This document shows positions 29,191 to 37,670 of a stretch of 64,000 nucleotides of DNA, one piece after another. The stretch is from CAVQBC01 sp963710665. Its GTDB lineage: Bacteria > Actinomycetota > Thermoleophilia > Solirubrobacterales > Solirubrobacteraceae. Location: contig CAVQBC010000004.1 of the NCBI GenBank assembly GCA_963710665.1, positions 620,001 to 684,000 of the forward strand, given 5' to 3'. Each line of letters starts with the position of its first letter. Within the stretch, counting starts at the first letter, position 1. The position numbers and the translations under genes were made by a program. The notes below the pieces were generated by a model that had not been told where the DNA came from, did not search any database, and worked only from the letters and a program-made list of their open reading frames with translations.

Positions 29191-29954
29191 TCCACGACCC
29201 CGTCGATCTCGACCGGCAGGTGCAGCGGCCCGCGCAGGATCGGGCTACAGGGCGCCGGCGCCGACCGCCACCACGCCGCCAGCCGCGGCCCGAGCCGCAG
29301 CGCGAGCGCGTCGAACAGGCAGTAGCCCGCCGCGACGCCGCTCGGCGGGTTGCCGCCGGGAAGGCCGGTGACCGGCCAGGTGGACTCCCAGGTCCACGTG
29401 CCCATCTGCGTCCCGTACAGCTCGAGGAAGGCCACGACGGCGAACATCGCGGCGAACAGCACCGGGTCACGGCCGCGGATCAGGAACGCGAGCAGCGCGG
29501 ACATGACGAGCGCGCCGGCGATGTCGGGGCGCCCTGGGAGCAGAAGCGCGAGCGCCGCCCACGCGATCCCCGCGACGATCGCCGTCCGGATCGTCCGGGT
29601 GGGCCGGCGCCGGAGCAGCGCGCTGCGCGCCAGATGGTGTCCGGCGAGGTAGACGAGCCCGTGGCCGGGTGGCACGAACAGCGGGATGCCGCCGCGCCGG
29701 TAGGCGTAGAGCCCGAGGATCAGCGACCCCAGCACCTCGCCCGCGCTCGCGACGAGCACCACCGCGGCGACGCGCGCGCGGATCGCGGCGGTGAGCGGGC
29801 GGACGGCGACGATGAGCGCCAGCCACGTCGCCCCGCCGAGCAGCCCCTCGCCGGTCCGGCCGCCGTGGCGCTCGAGCAGGAGTGCCAGGGCCACGTAGGC
29901 GAGCAGGAGCAGCGCGAGGCAGCCGGGATCGACCCGGGCGGGGCGGCGGAGCAT
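29187..29954 (-). CDS. Hypothetical integral membrane protein
   Basis: 255 residues with roughly seven or eight hydrophobic helices (first LALLLLAYVALALLL, last about FAAMFAVVAFLELYG), a G-H-x-L-V-Y-L-A-G-H-H segment near residue 98 and a Pro-rich C-terminus. I do not recognise the family. It converges on permease 2 with a four-base stop overlap and has no amine operator upstream. Start at ATG 29954; the region upstream to 30107 shows no gene. Confidence 0.6.
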   Translation of the reverse strand: MLRRPARVDPGCLALLLLAYVALALLLERHGGRTGEGLLGGATWLALIVAVRPLTAAIRARVAAVVLVASAGEVLGSLILGLYAYRRGGIPLFVPPGHGLVYLAGHHLARSALLRRRPTRTIRTAIVAGIAWAALALLLPGRPDIAGALVMSALLAFLIRGRDPVLFAAMFAVVAFLELYGTQMGTWTWESTWPVTGLPGGNPPSGVAAGYCLFDALALRLGPRLAAWWRSAPAPCSPILRGPLHLPVEIDGVVD

Positions 29955-30107
29955 CGATGGAGGAGGCGGCGGCGGGGCGCGGGGGCGGGACGCGGATCTC
30001 TTCGCCGGATCCCGCGAAACGGATCACCGCGGCACCGATGAGTTCCGCCGCCCGGCCCGGTCATTACGGGTGAGAGGCAGGACCAACCAAAGAGCGGAGG
30101 AGGAGTC

Positions 30108-30242
30108 ATGAGCACACCGACCGTCAGCGAGATCACCCGCCGGCCCGAGCCCGTCGCGCACGACGCGTTCATCGACGACCTCCGCGTGGTCGTCCGGGGT
30201 GGTTCAGGCGTCACCGGCTCGCGGAAGGGGCCGCGGCGGTGA
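30108..30242 (+). CDS. Candidate small protein, 44 residues
   Basis: The ATG at 30108 is preceded by one of the strongest SD sequences in the window (GCGGAGGAGGAG). The predicted peptide MSTPTVSEITRRPEPVAH continues to a Gly- and Arg-rich tail (VVVRGGSGVTGSRKG) and stops at 30242. No homology is recognised. It could be a real small protein, a leader, or the N-terminal remnant of a decayed gene. It occupies the 304-bp gap 29955-30258, which otherwise shows nothing. Confidence 0.4.
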   Translation: MSTPTVSEITRRPEPVAHDAFIDDLRVVVRGGSGVTGSRKGPRR

Positions 30243-30258
30243 GGCCGCGCGGCGCGCC

Positions 30259-30642
30259 CTAGGCGCTCCAGAAGTCGCCGACCATCTCCCCGTCCCCCTC
30301 GACGTGGGGGCCGAAGATGAGCACCTCGAGGCCGTTCGGGCCGGCCTCGAAGGCGCGGGCGACGCCCGGGCTGACCCGCACGGCGTCGAGGGGCGCCAGC
30401 TCGACCAGGTCGTCGTCGAGCTTGACGCGCCCCGAGCCCGCGAGCACGACGTAGATCTCCTCCGCCGTCCGGTGGCGGTGGGCGAACGCCTCGCGCTTTC
30501 CGGGCTTGACGGCGAGGAAGTTGATCCCCGTCTGCTCGGCGCCGAGGTCCCCCGCGGGGAACCGGGCCTCCTGCATCTCCGACAGCCCGTGCCGGACGGC
30601 CGCGTCCTCGATGTCGCGGAGGTTCCTCTTCGCGTAGCCCAC
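30259..30642 (-). CDS. Cupin-domain protein
   Basis: 127 residues, single cupin barrel. The metal-binding motif is recognisable in FAHRHRTAEEIYVVLAGSG (about 54-72, two His and one Glu), and the second motif lies around SPGVARAFEAGPNG, but its usual His is not evident. Such stand-alone cupins bind small ligands or metals, and no reaction can be assigned. The N-terminus MGYAKRNLRDIEDAAV resembles other actinobacterial cupins. GTG start. It lies 86 bases after the mgs operon on the same strand, so it might be read through from it. Confidence 0.75.
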   Translation of the reverse strand: MGYAKRNLRDIEDAAVRHGLSEMQEARFPAGDLGAEQTGINFLAVKPGKREAFAHRHRTAEEIYVVLAGSGRVKLDDDLVELAPLDAVRVSPGVARAFEAGPNGLEVLIFGPHVEGDGEMVGDFWSA

Positions 30643-30728
30643 GGTGCCTGATCGTACCCGGGACTCGGGGCGCGCGGCCGTCCGTGGCCGGCGGCGGCCA
30701 CGGACGGCGCGACGAGGCCGGCGCGCTC

Positions 30729-31163
30729 TCAGTGCAGCGGGGGCTCCCAGCCCTCGAGGACCGGCGGCTTCCAGTCGGTGCCGACGGTCTTGGAGCCCGG
30801 CACCCAGGGGCCGAGCTCGGGCTGGGGGAACTTCGTGTGGGCCTCCTTGAGCACGATGCCGTAGGAGTTGCCCTCCTGCAGGTGGCGGATGAGCACCTTG
30901 CGGGCGATCTCGTCCTCCCGGCCCTCGGGGATCGGGAAGTAGATCTTGATGAACGAGTTCGAGTAGCGGTCGAACACCGCGGGGACGCCGTCCTCCTCGA
31001 GCAGCGCGATGTCCTCGAGCCAGTTGATGTCCTCGCCCGGGGTGGCCGCGAGGAGGTCGATGTCCTCGACCTCGCCCATGTCCTCCTGGTAGCTGAAGCG
31101 CCGGCCGGAGAGGTACTCGGCGTCGATGCTGCGGATCTTCTGGGGCTCCGCGGGGTTGGTCAC
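30729..31163 (-). CDS. Uncharacterised protein co-encoded with N-methylglutamate synthase
   Basis: 144-residue acidic, soluble protein without cysteine clusters, membrane helices or a signal peptide. It starts MTNPAEPQKIRSIDAEYLSG, has an acidic middle (EDINWLEDIALLEEDG), a central YSNSFIKIYFPIPEGREDE and a Pro/Trp-rich C-terminus ending WKPPVLEGWEPPLH. The GTG start overlaps the stop of the FMN-domain gene by four bases (GTGA), implying tight translational coupling. I do not recognise a family. Known N-methylglutamate synthases have three subunits, so this could be a fourth subunit, a chaperone or a regulatory protein of the complex. That is inference from coupling only. Confidence 0.8.
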   Translation of the reverse strand: MTNPAEPQKIRSIDAEYLSGRRFSYQEDMGEVEDIDLLAATPGEDINWLEDIALLEEDGVPAVFDRYSNSFIKIYFPIPEGREDEIARKVLIRHLQEGNSYGIVLKEAHTKFPQPELGPWVPGSKTVGTDWKPPVLEGWEPPLH

Positions 31164-32602
31164 GAGCGCACCTCCGTCTCGTCGCCGGAGGGCAGGTAGT
31201 CGACGGGGTTCTCGATGTGGCGCTCGAGCAGGCGCTCGATGCGCGCGAGGGCCTTCTCCTCGGTGACGCCGGGGATGTACTCCGTGCCGGCCAGCGGGAC
31301 GCGCGCCATCGCGGCGGCCTCGGTGGTCAGCGCGCACAGGTCCTCGGGCTCGAGGCTGTGGACGTTGGTCTTGCCGCAGGCCCGCGCGAGCACCTGCAGC
31401 TCCAGCGTCATCGTGTGCAGGAAGTTGTAGACCCGCTGCGCCGCGTCGTCGACGTGGAGGCGCTTGCGGAGCTCGGGATCCTGCGTGGTGATGCCGACCG
31501 GGCAGCGCCCGGTGTGGCAGTGGTAGCACTGGCCCGCCGGCACGCCGACCGAGCCCTCGTAGTCGGTGACCCCGGGGATCTCCTTGTTGCAGTTCAGGGC
31601 CATCAGCGCGGAGTGGCCGATCGCCACGGCCTTGGCGCCGAGGGACAGGCACTTCGCGACGTCGCCGCCGTTGCGGATGCCGCCCGCCACCACGAGGTCG
31701 ACCTCGTCGGAGAGGCCGACGTCCTCGAGCGCGCGGCGCGCCTCGGGGATCGCCGCCATCAGCGGGATGCCGGTCTCCTCGGTGGCGATGTGCGGGCCGG
31801 CGCCGGTGCCGCCCTCCGCACCGTCGAGGTAGATGATGTCCGGGCCGCACTTGGCCGCCATGCGCACGTCGTCGTACACGCGCGCGGCGCCCAGCTTGAG
31901 CTGGATCGGGACCTGGTAGTTGGTGGCCTCGCGGATCTCCTGGATCTTCAGCGACAGGTCGTCGGGACCGAGCCAGTCAGGGTGCCGGGCCGGCGAGCGC
32001 TGATCGATGCCGGCGGGCAGCGAGCGCATCTCGGCCACCTGCTCGGTGACCTTCTGGCCCATCAGGTGGCCGCCGAGGCCGACCTTGCAGCCCTGGCCGA
32101 TGAAGAACTCGATCCCGTCGGCCAGCATCAGGTGGTGCGGGTTGAACCCGTACCGGCTCTGGATGACCTGGTAGTACCACTTGGTCGACAGGTCGCGCTC
32201 CGGCGGGATCATCCCGCCCTCGCCCGAGCAGGTCGCGGTGCCCGCCATCGAGGCGCCCTTGGCCAGGGCCATCTTGGCCTCCAGCGAGAGCGCGCCGAAG
32301 CTCATGCCCGTGATGTAGATCGGGATGTCGAGCTCGAGCGGCTTCTTGGCGAAGCGGGCGCCGAGCACGGTCTTCGTCTCGCACTTCTCGCGATAGCCCT
32401 CGATCACGAAGCGCGTCAGCGTGCCCGGCAGGAACATCAGGTCGTCCCAGTGCGGGATCTTCTTGAACATCGAGAAGCCACGCATCCGGTAGCGGCCGAG
32501 CTCGGCCTTCATGTGGATGTCGTTGACGACTTCGGGCGTGAAGATCCGCGAGCGGCCGAGGCGCGTGGTCTCGGTGGGGGCCGTCTCGTCAGCCATGTGC
32601 AT
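31160..32602 (-). CDS. mgsC: N-methylglutamate synthase subunit C / GlxD-like (FMN glutamate synthase domain)
   Basis: 480 residues, the FMN-binding central domain of glutamate synthase as a separate protein. The glycine-rich FMN/substrate barrel includes ITGMSFGALSLEAKMALAKG and EGGTGAGPHIATEE. The Fe-S cysteines lie in CYHCHTGRCPVGITTQD (about 376-392). With subunits A and B it would move the gamma-glutamyl amide nitrogen: MgsABC of methylotrophs converts methylamine (or gamma-glutamylmethylamide) plus glutamate to N-methylglutamate. The same three-gene set is called GlxBCD in rhizobia, with unsettled function. The amine context favours Mgs. Ten bases separate it from subunit B. Confidence 0.85.
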   Translation of the reverse strand: MHMADETAPTETTRLGRSRIFTPEVVNDIHMKAELGRYRMRGFSMFKKIPHWDDLMFLPGTLTRFVIEGYREKCETKTVLGARFAKKPLELDIPIYITGMSFGALSLEAKMALAKGASMAGTATCSGEGGMIPPERDLSTKWYYQVIQSRYGFNPHHLMLADGIEFFIGQGCKVGLGGHLMGQKVTEQVAEMRSLPAGIDQRSPARHPDWLGPDDLSLKIQEIREATNYQVPIQLKLGAARVYDDVRMAAKCGPDIIYLDGAEGGTGAGPHIATEETGIPLMAAIPEARRALEDVGLSDEVDLVVAGGIRNGGDVAKCLSLGAKAVAIGHSALMALNCNKEIPGVTDYEGSVGVPAGQCYHCHTGRCPVGITTQDPELRKRLHVDDAAQRVYNFLHTMTLELQVLARACGKTNVHSLEPEDLCALTTEAAAMARVPLAGTEYIPGVTEEKALARIERLLERHIENPVDYLPSGDETEVRS

Positions 32603-32611
32603 GCACCTCCC

Positions 32612-33385
32612 CTAGAGGACGAGCTTGCGCTCGGACGGCTCGAGGGTGTCGTAGTTGTAGAGCTTCTTGCCGCAGACGAACTTCTTGAGCTCGGGCGGCG
32701 ATCCGAGCCCGTGGATCCGGAACTTCCGCTCGATGAACTCGGTGTCGGTGTCGGTCCACTCGCCCGGGACGCAGTCCACGCCGAGCGACTTCACGGCGCC
32801 GCCGACGTAGATCGTGCCGTCGTACATCGAGTCGCCGAGGCCGGGGCCCACGTCGCCGCAGATGATCTGGCGGCCGCGCTGCATCATGAACCCGGTCATC
32901 GAGCCGGCGGACCCGAGCGTGATGATCGTGCCGCCCTTCTGGTCGATGCCGGTGCGGGCGCCGACGCGGCCCTTGACGACCAGGTCGCCGCCGCGCAGCG
33001 CGGCGCCGGTGAGCGACCCCGCGTTGCTGTCGATGACGACGACGCCGGACATCATGTTCTCGCACGCCGACCAGCCGACCCGCCCGGTGATGTGGATCTC
33101 GGGGCCGTCGACGAGCCCGCACGCGAAGTAGCCGAGGCTGCCGTCGAAGGTGATCCGGCAGCGCGTGAGGATCCCCACCCCGAGCGAGTGCATGGAGCCG
33201 GGGTTGTGCACGGTGACGTCGTCGACCTCGGTCTCGTAGAGGAGGTGGCGCAGCTCGAGGTTGACCTGGCGGGTGGTGAGGTCACGGGCGTCGATGCTCG
33301 CGCGCGTCCCGTCGATCTTCGCGACCCCCGGGAGCGTGTCGTCGGGCTCGACGAGCCCTCGAGCGTCGTAGGTCAGCGATGCCAC
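32612..33385 (-). CDS. mgsB: N-methylglutamate synthase subunit B / GlxC-like (GXGXG domain)
   Basis: 257 residues made largely of the right-handed parallel beta-helix (GXGXG) domain of glutamate synthase, with repeats such as GSLGYFACG, GGDLVVKGRVG, GSAGSMTGFMMQRG and GDVGPGLGDSMYDG. In the complex it is structural and helps form the ammonia or amine tunnel between the amidotransferase and FMN subunits. The GTG start overlaps the end of subunit A by 13 bases, so the subunits should be made in balance. Confidence 0.87.
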   Translation of the reverse strand: MASLTYDARGLVEPDDTLPGVAKIDGTRASIDARDLTTRQVNLELRHLLYETEVDDVTVHNPGSMHSLGVGILTRCRITFDGSLGYFACGLVDGPEIHITGRVGWSACENMMSGVVVIDSNAGSLTGAALRGGDLVVKGRVGARTGIDQKGGTIITLGSAGSMTGFMMQRGRQIICGDVGPGLGDSMYDGTIYVGGAVKSLGVDCVPGEWTDTDTEFIERKFRIHGLGSPPELKKFVCGKKLYNYDTLEPSERKLVL

Positions 33386-34305
33386 ACCATCACCTCGCCC
33401 TCGTAGGGGTCATACGTTTCGATCTCCCGGTCGATCACCTTGCGGATGGCGATCTCCTCCGACGCCATCGCCACGACGTCGTCGGCCTCGTAGAGCACGA
33501 GGGGCTTGGCGGCGAGCTCGTCCTTGGCCATGCCGAGCTCGTCGCCGGTGACGCACAGGTAGGTGAACACGCCGTCGAGCTCCTGCATCGAGGCGCGCAT
33601 GGCGTCCTCGAGCGAGTCGCTGCCGGCCATCCGCTCGGCGAGGTAGACGGCGATGATCTCCGAGTCGCACTCGGACTGGAAGCGGTGCCCGGCCCGCTCG
33701 AGGCGCCGGCGCCAGTAGTGGTAGTTCGTGAGCTGGCCGTTGTGGACCACCGCGACGTCGGAGAACGGGTACGCCCAGTACGGGTGCGCGCCCGCGATGT
33801 CGACGTCGGACTCGGTGGCCATGCGCACGTGGCCGATCGCGTGACTGCCCTGGAACCCGTCAAGCCGGTAGTCGGCGGCGACGGTCTCGGCGTCGCCGAG
33901 GTCCTTGACGATCTCGAGCTGGTGGCCGAGCGAGAGCACCTCGGCGCCGTTGACGTCCTCGACCCGGTCGGCGAGCGACTTGAGGTCGTCGCCGTCGTAG
34001 TCGAAGGAGATCGTCAGCGCGTAGTCGTGAGCCTCGGCGACCTTGCCCACTCGCGCGCCCATGGCCGCCATCCGCCGCTCGACCTCGCCGCGGTTGCGCC
34101 GCAGGCGGTCGTGGAAGTCGAAGTCCCGCGGCGTGTTGGCCTCGGCGAGGTTGACGTGCATCACCCACCCCTCCTCGGGCGGGCGGTACAGGGCGTAGCC
34201 GGTCGAGTCCGGCCCGCGATGCTTCATCGCCTGCAGCATCCGGGTCATGTCGTGGCCGATCGACGTCTGGCCGTCCTTGTAGATCAGTCCTGCGATTCCG
34301 CACAT
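33373..34305 (-). CDS. mgsA: N-methylglutamate synthase subunit A / GlxB-like (class II glutamine amidotransferase)
   Basis: 310 residues. The protein begins MCGIAGLIYKDGQ, so Cys2 becomes the N-terminal nucleophile after Met removal. The class II amidotransferase fold is confirmed by MKHRGPDSTGYAL (28-40), AIGHVRMAT and VVHNGQLTNY. In N-methylglutamate synthase this subunit would release the amine from gamma-glutamylmethylamide or glutamine. It lies 43 bases after the glutamine-synthetase-like gene and overlaps subunit B. GlxB of rhizobia is the alternative name for the same family. Confidence 0.87.
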   Translation of the reverse strand: MCGIAGLIYKDGQTSIGHDMTRMLQAMKHRGPDSTGYALYRPPEEGWVMHVNLAEANTPRDFDFHDRLRRNRGEVERRMAAMGARVGKVAEAHDYALTISFDYDGDDLKSLADRVEDVNGAEVLSLGHQLEIVKDLGDAETVAADYRLDGFQGSHAIGHVRMATESDVDIAGAHPYWAYPFSDVAVVHNGQLTNYHYWRRRLERAGHRFQSECDSEIIAVYLAERMAGSDSLEDAMRASMQELDGVFTYLCVTGDELGMAKDELAAKPLVLYEADDVVAMASEEIAIRKVIDREIETYDPYEGEVMVWHR

Positions 34306-34348
34306 GGGTTGCCTTCTGGGTCGGGAGAGAGGGCGGTCGCGCCGGGGA

Positions 34349-35824
34349 CTAGGGCAGCACCTCGAGGTACTCGTCGCGCTCCCAGTCGGTGACCGCCGCG
34401 AGGTAGCGCTCCCACTCGTCGCGCTTGTAGTGGTTGAAGACCTTGTAGAGCCGGCCGGGGAGGGCGCTGCGCACGACGTCGTCGGCGGCCAGCGCCTCGA
34501 GCGCGGCGCCGAGCGAGTCGGGCACCTTCTCGATCTCCTTGCCCTCCTGCAGCAGGTCGTAGGTGTTGCCCTGCTGGGGCGGGCCCGGGTCGACCTTGCG
34601 CCGCACGCCGTCGAGGCCGGCGCGCAGGAGCGTCGCGATCGTCAGGTACGGGTTGCAGGAGGAGTCGACGCCGCGGTACTCGAAGCGCCCGCCGGCGGCC
34701 ACGCGCACGGTCGTGGTCCGGTTCTGCCAGCCCCAGTTCTTGTAGATCGGCGCCCAGAAGCCGGTGTCCCACATGCGGCAGTAGGAGTTGACCGTCGGGT
34801 TGCCCACGCACATCAGGGCGGGGAAGTGGTCGAGCATCCCGCCGAGGAAGTTGCGCGCGATCTCGGACAGCTGCGCAGGGCCGTCGGGATCGTGGAAGAC
34901 GTTCGTGCCCTCCTCGTCGATCAGCGTGAAGTGGTGGTGGTGGCCGTTGGCCGCCACCCCGGTGAACGGCTTGGGCATGAAGGTCCCCAGCAGGTCGTGC
35001 TTGCGGCCCACGGCCGCCACCACCTGGCGGTAGGTGGTGATGTTGTCGGCGGTGCGGACCGGGCGGTCGAAGCGGAAGTTCAGCTCGAGCTGGCCCGGGG
35101 CGTCCTCGTGGTCGCCGTAGCTCATGTCGAGGCCCAGCGCCTGGCCGTACTCGACCACGTCCATCAGCACGGGGCGAAGCTCCTCGAACTGGTGGATGTG
35201 GTAGCAGTAGGGCTTCGTGACGCCCTCGGGGACCGCCCCGTCCTCCGGCTTCTTGAGCCACATCATCTCGGGCTCGATGCCGATCAGGAACTGGTAGCCG
35301 AGCTCCTGCTCGAACTCGTGGGCGATGTTCTTGAGGTTCTGGCGCGGGTCGGCGTCGAGCAGCTCGCCGGTCTCCGTGTCGTAGCAGTCGCAGTACACGC
35401 GAGCGACGCGCGGATCCCACGGGAGCACCTTGAAGGTGTCGAGATCGGCGACGGCGGCGAGCTCGGACTCCTCCGGGCCGAAGCCGATGTAGTTGCCGTA
35501 GCGGTCCGTAAAGAGGTTGGCGGTGGCGCCGTAGACGAGCTGGTAGCCCTTCGCGGCGACCTGCGGGAAGAACGAGGACACGACGCCCTTGCCCATCACG
35601 CGGCCGGTGACCGAGACCTGCTGGAAGAAGACGTACTTGATGCCCTCGGCCTCGATCTTGCGCGTGAGCGCCTCGATGCGCTCGCGGCGGCCTGGAGCGT
35701 TGCGGGCCTCCTCGAGCGTCTTCGGCGCGGGCGCGATCCTCGGGGTCTCCATCACCGTCTCGACGGTGCCTCCGAATGTGGGCGAGCTCTCCACCGCGAC
35801 GCTGCCGTTGCCGTCGACGTTCAT
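34349..35824 (-). CDS. gmaS: Glutamine synthetase family protein, probable gamma-glutamylmethylamide synthetase
   Basis: 491 residues of the glutamine synthetase fold. ATP/metal motifs diverge from housekeeping GlnA: IGIEPEMMWLKK, KPFTGVAANGHHHHFTL in place of the usual G-S-G-M-H-x-H, NPTVNSYCRMWDTG and GVDSSCNPYLTIATLLRAG. Such divergent members directly upstream of mgsABC (or glxBCD) in methylotrophs ligate methylamine to glutamate with ATP, giving gamma-glutamylmethylamide. Start at ATG 35824, preceded by AGAGGAGAGG; the next upstream ATG gives only an unconserved basic leader. An excellent copy of the amine operator (35932-35949) lies 108 bases upstream. A GlnT/type III glutamine synthetase is the alternative. 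Confidence 0.85.
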   Translation of the reverse strand: MNVDGNGSVAVESSPTFGGTVETVMETPRIAPAPKTLEEARNAPGRRERIEALTRKIEAEGIKYVFFQQVSVTGRVMGKGVVSSFFPQVAAKGYQLVYGATANLFTDRYGNYIGFGPEESELAAVADLDTFKVLPWDPRVARVYCDCYDTETGELLDADPRQNLKNIAHEFEQELGYQFLIGIEPEMMWLKKPEDGAVPEGVTKPYCYHIHQFEELRPVLMDVVEYGQALGLDMSYGDHEDAPGQLELNFRFDRPVRTADNITTYRQVVAAVGRKHDLLGTFMPKPFTGVAANGHHHHFTLIDEEGTNVFHDPDGPAQLSEIARNFLGGMLDHFPALMCVGNPTVNSYCRMWDTGFWAPIYKNWGWQNRTTTVRVAAGGRFEYRGVDSSCNPYLTIATLLRAGLDGVRRKVDPGPPQQGNTYDLLQEGKEIEKVPDSLGAALEALAADDVVRSALPGRLYKVFNHYKRDEWERYLAAVTDWERDEYLEVLP

Positions 35825-35918
35825 CTGCCTCTCCTCTTCCCCGGGCTTCGATGAGAGCGCTCGTCGCCGCCGCACGGCCGGACCCTCGCTCCGCCCTCGT
35901 GGTCGATGCTTCGCGGGA

Positions 35919-37013
35919 CTATAGCGAGGCGTTGGTCAAATTGGTACAAATCGGCTGATCGCCGCTCGCGCGCGGTCGCGGAGTGGGCGGCAGCACCGCG
36001 ACCATGTCCGCGTCGAGCCCGACGCCGACCACGGTCCCGGCGATCGGCGGCTCGGCGCCGAGGGGCAGGTGGGCGCGCAGCGTCGCCGCGCCGTCGAGTG
36101 CGACCTCCCAGCGGCCGGGGCCGGGCGCCACCCGCGCCACGGTGGCGGTCGGGGCGCCGGGCCCGGGCGGCTCGAGGCGCACGCCCGCGGCCCAGGCCGC
36201 GACGACCGCCGGGCCGGCCGGCAGGCCGGCGGTCAGGCCCGTGGGGCGGCCGCCGACGAGGACCGCGCCGCCCGGGCCGACCGTCGCCTCGAGGAGGTTC
36301 TCGTAGCCGACCAGCCGCGCCACCGCGGCGTCGGCCGGCCGGCGCGCGACGGCCTCGGTGGTGCCGAGCTGGCGCATCGCGCCCTCGACCAGGATCGCCA
36401 CGCGGTCGGCGAGCCGCAGCGCCTCCTCCGCGCGGTGGGAGACGTGGACGACCGTCGTGGAGCGGTCGGCCAGCGCGTGCTCGACGTCCGAGAGGAAGGC
36501 GGCGCGCGCCTCGGGGTCCAGCGACGCGGCGGGCTCGTCGAGGAGCAGCAGCTTCGGCTCGGTCGCCAGCGCCCGGGCGAGGCTGACGCGCTGGGACTCG
36601 CCCTCCGAGAGCGCCCGCGCCGGGCGGTCGGCGAGGTGCGCGACCCCGAGGCGCTCCAGCGCGGCGGTCGCGCGCGCGCGGCGCGCCGCGCGCGGGACAC
36701 GACGCCAGCGCAGCGGCAGCTCGACGTTGCGGCGCACGCTCGTGGTCAACAGCCCCGGCCGCTGCGCCGCGTAGGCGACCCGCCGGCGCAGCGCGACCCC
36801 GCCCGTGGCGGTCGGCACGCCGTCGACGAGCACCTCGCCGGCGGTCGGCGGCTCGATCGCAGCGAGCAGGCGCAGCAGCGTCGTCTTGCCGGCCCCGTTG
36901 GGGCCGAGCACGGCCAGCCGCCCGCCCGCGTCAACCGAGAGGGCGTCGAGCGCGAGCACCTCGCGGCCGCCGCGGCGGTGGCGGACGTCCCGCAGGCTCA
37001 GGATTGCGCCCAT
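35919..37013 (-). CDS. tupC: Tungstate/molybdate ABC transporter ATP-binding protein
   Basis: 364 residues. Walker A GPNGAGKTT (about 36-44), Walker B LLLLDEPAASLD, and a signature reading LSEGESQRVSLARAL instead of the usual LSGGQ. The C-terminal third is a TOBE/Mop-like oxyanion-binding region (for example VAAWAAGVRLEPPG). It powers import with the permease, whose end it overlaps by 16 bases. The final codons (PICTNLTNASL) fall within the operator in front of gmaS, so the 3' end of this gene doubles as the control region of the next operon. Confidence 0.85.
   Translation of the reverse strand: MGAILSLRDVRHRRGGREVLALDALSVDAGGRLAVLGPNGAGKTTLLRLLAAIEPPTAGEVLVDGVPTATGGVALRRRVAYAAQRPGLLTTSVRRNVELPLRWRRVPRAARRARATAALERLGVAHLADRPARALSEGESQRVSLARALATEPKLLLLDEPAASLDPEARAAFLSDVEHALADRSTTVVHVSHRAEEALRLADRVAILVEGAMRQLGTTEAVARRPADAAVARLVGYENLLEATVGPGGAVLVGGRPTGLTAGLPAGPAVVAAWAAGVRLEPPGPGAPTATVARVAPGPGRWEVALDGAATLRAHLPLGAEPPIAGTVVGVGLDADMVAVLPPTPRPRASGDQPICTNLTNASL
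35932..35949. promoter_or_regulatory. Amine-regulon operator, site 6
   Basis: TTGGTCAAATTGGTACAA is the best copy in the window. As an imperfect palindrome, TTG..C.AATT.G..CAA reads the same on both strands. It can also be read as a tandem TTGGTCAAA / TTGGTACAA. It lies 108 bases before gmaS. Confidence 0.75.
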
Positions 37014-37654
37014 GCGGCGCTCCGCTGCTGGACCGAGGTCAGCAGGCCGTTGATCGCGAAGGCCAGCGCGAGCAGGACCGCCGCGTAGACGATCGCCGAC
37101 GCGAAGTCTCCGCGGCCGACGTCCTCCACGATCGCGGTCGTCATCACCTGGGTCTGCCCGTGGAGGTTGCCGCCCACGATCGTCGCGGCGCCGACCTCGG
37201 AGATCGCGTGCCCGAACCCCGCCATGGCCGCCGCGAGCAACGGGAGCCTGGCCTCGAGCCACAGGCGCACGATCATCTGCGCACGGCTCGCGCCGAGCGC
37301 CCGCAACTGGTCGGGCAGCTCGGGCGGCAGGGCCTGCAGCGCCGCCATCGTGATGCCCGTGATCAGCGGCGTGGCGATCAGCACCTGCGCGATCACCATG
37401 CCGCGCAGCGTGTAGATCAGGTCGAGGTTGCCGAGCGGCCCGCTGCGCCACAGGACGAGCGCGACGAGCAGCCCGACCACCACGGTCGGCACCGCCATGC
37501 CGGTGTTGGCCACCGTCGCGAGCAGCCGCCGGCCGCGCATGCGCGACAGCGCGAGCGCTGTGCCCAGCGGGATGCCGATCGCCAGTGCGATCAGCGTCGC
37601 GGACACCGACACCGCCACCGAGCGCGCGAGGACCTCGTGCAGCGGGTCGGACAT
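36998..37654 (-). CDS. tupB: Tungstate/molybdate ABC transporter permease
   Basis: 218 residues with about five or six membrane helices and the permease EAA-type loop (QLRALGASRAQMIVRLWLEA, about 136-155) that docks on the ATPase. Length and the motif FGHAISEVGAATIVGGN match the TupB family of tungstate transporters. It lies between the ATPase gene (16-base overlap) and the binding protein (16-base gap). Confidence 0.88.
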   Translation of the reverse strand: MSDPLHEVLARSVAVSVSATLIALAIGIPLGTALALSRMRGRRLLATVANTGMAVPTVVVGLLVALVLWRSGPLGNLDLIYTLRGMVIAQVLIATPLITGITMAALQALPPELPDQLRALGASRAQMIVRLWLEARLPLLAAAMAGFGHAISEVGAATIVGGNLHGQTQVMTTAIVEDVGRGDFASAIVYAAVLLALAFAINGLLTSVQQRSAAWAQS

Positions 37655-37670
37655 CGGCGGGCGGGCGGAC

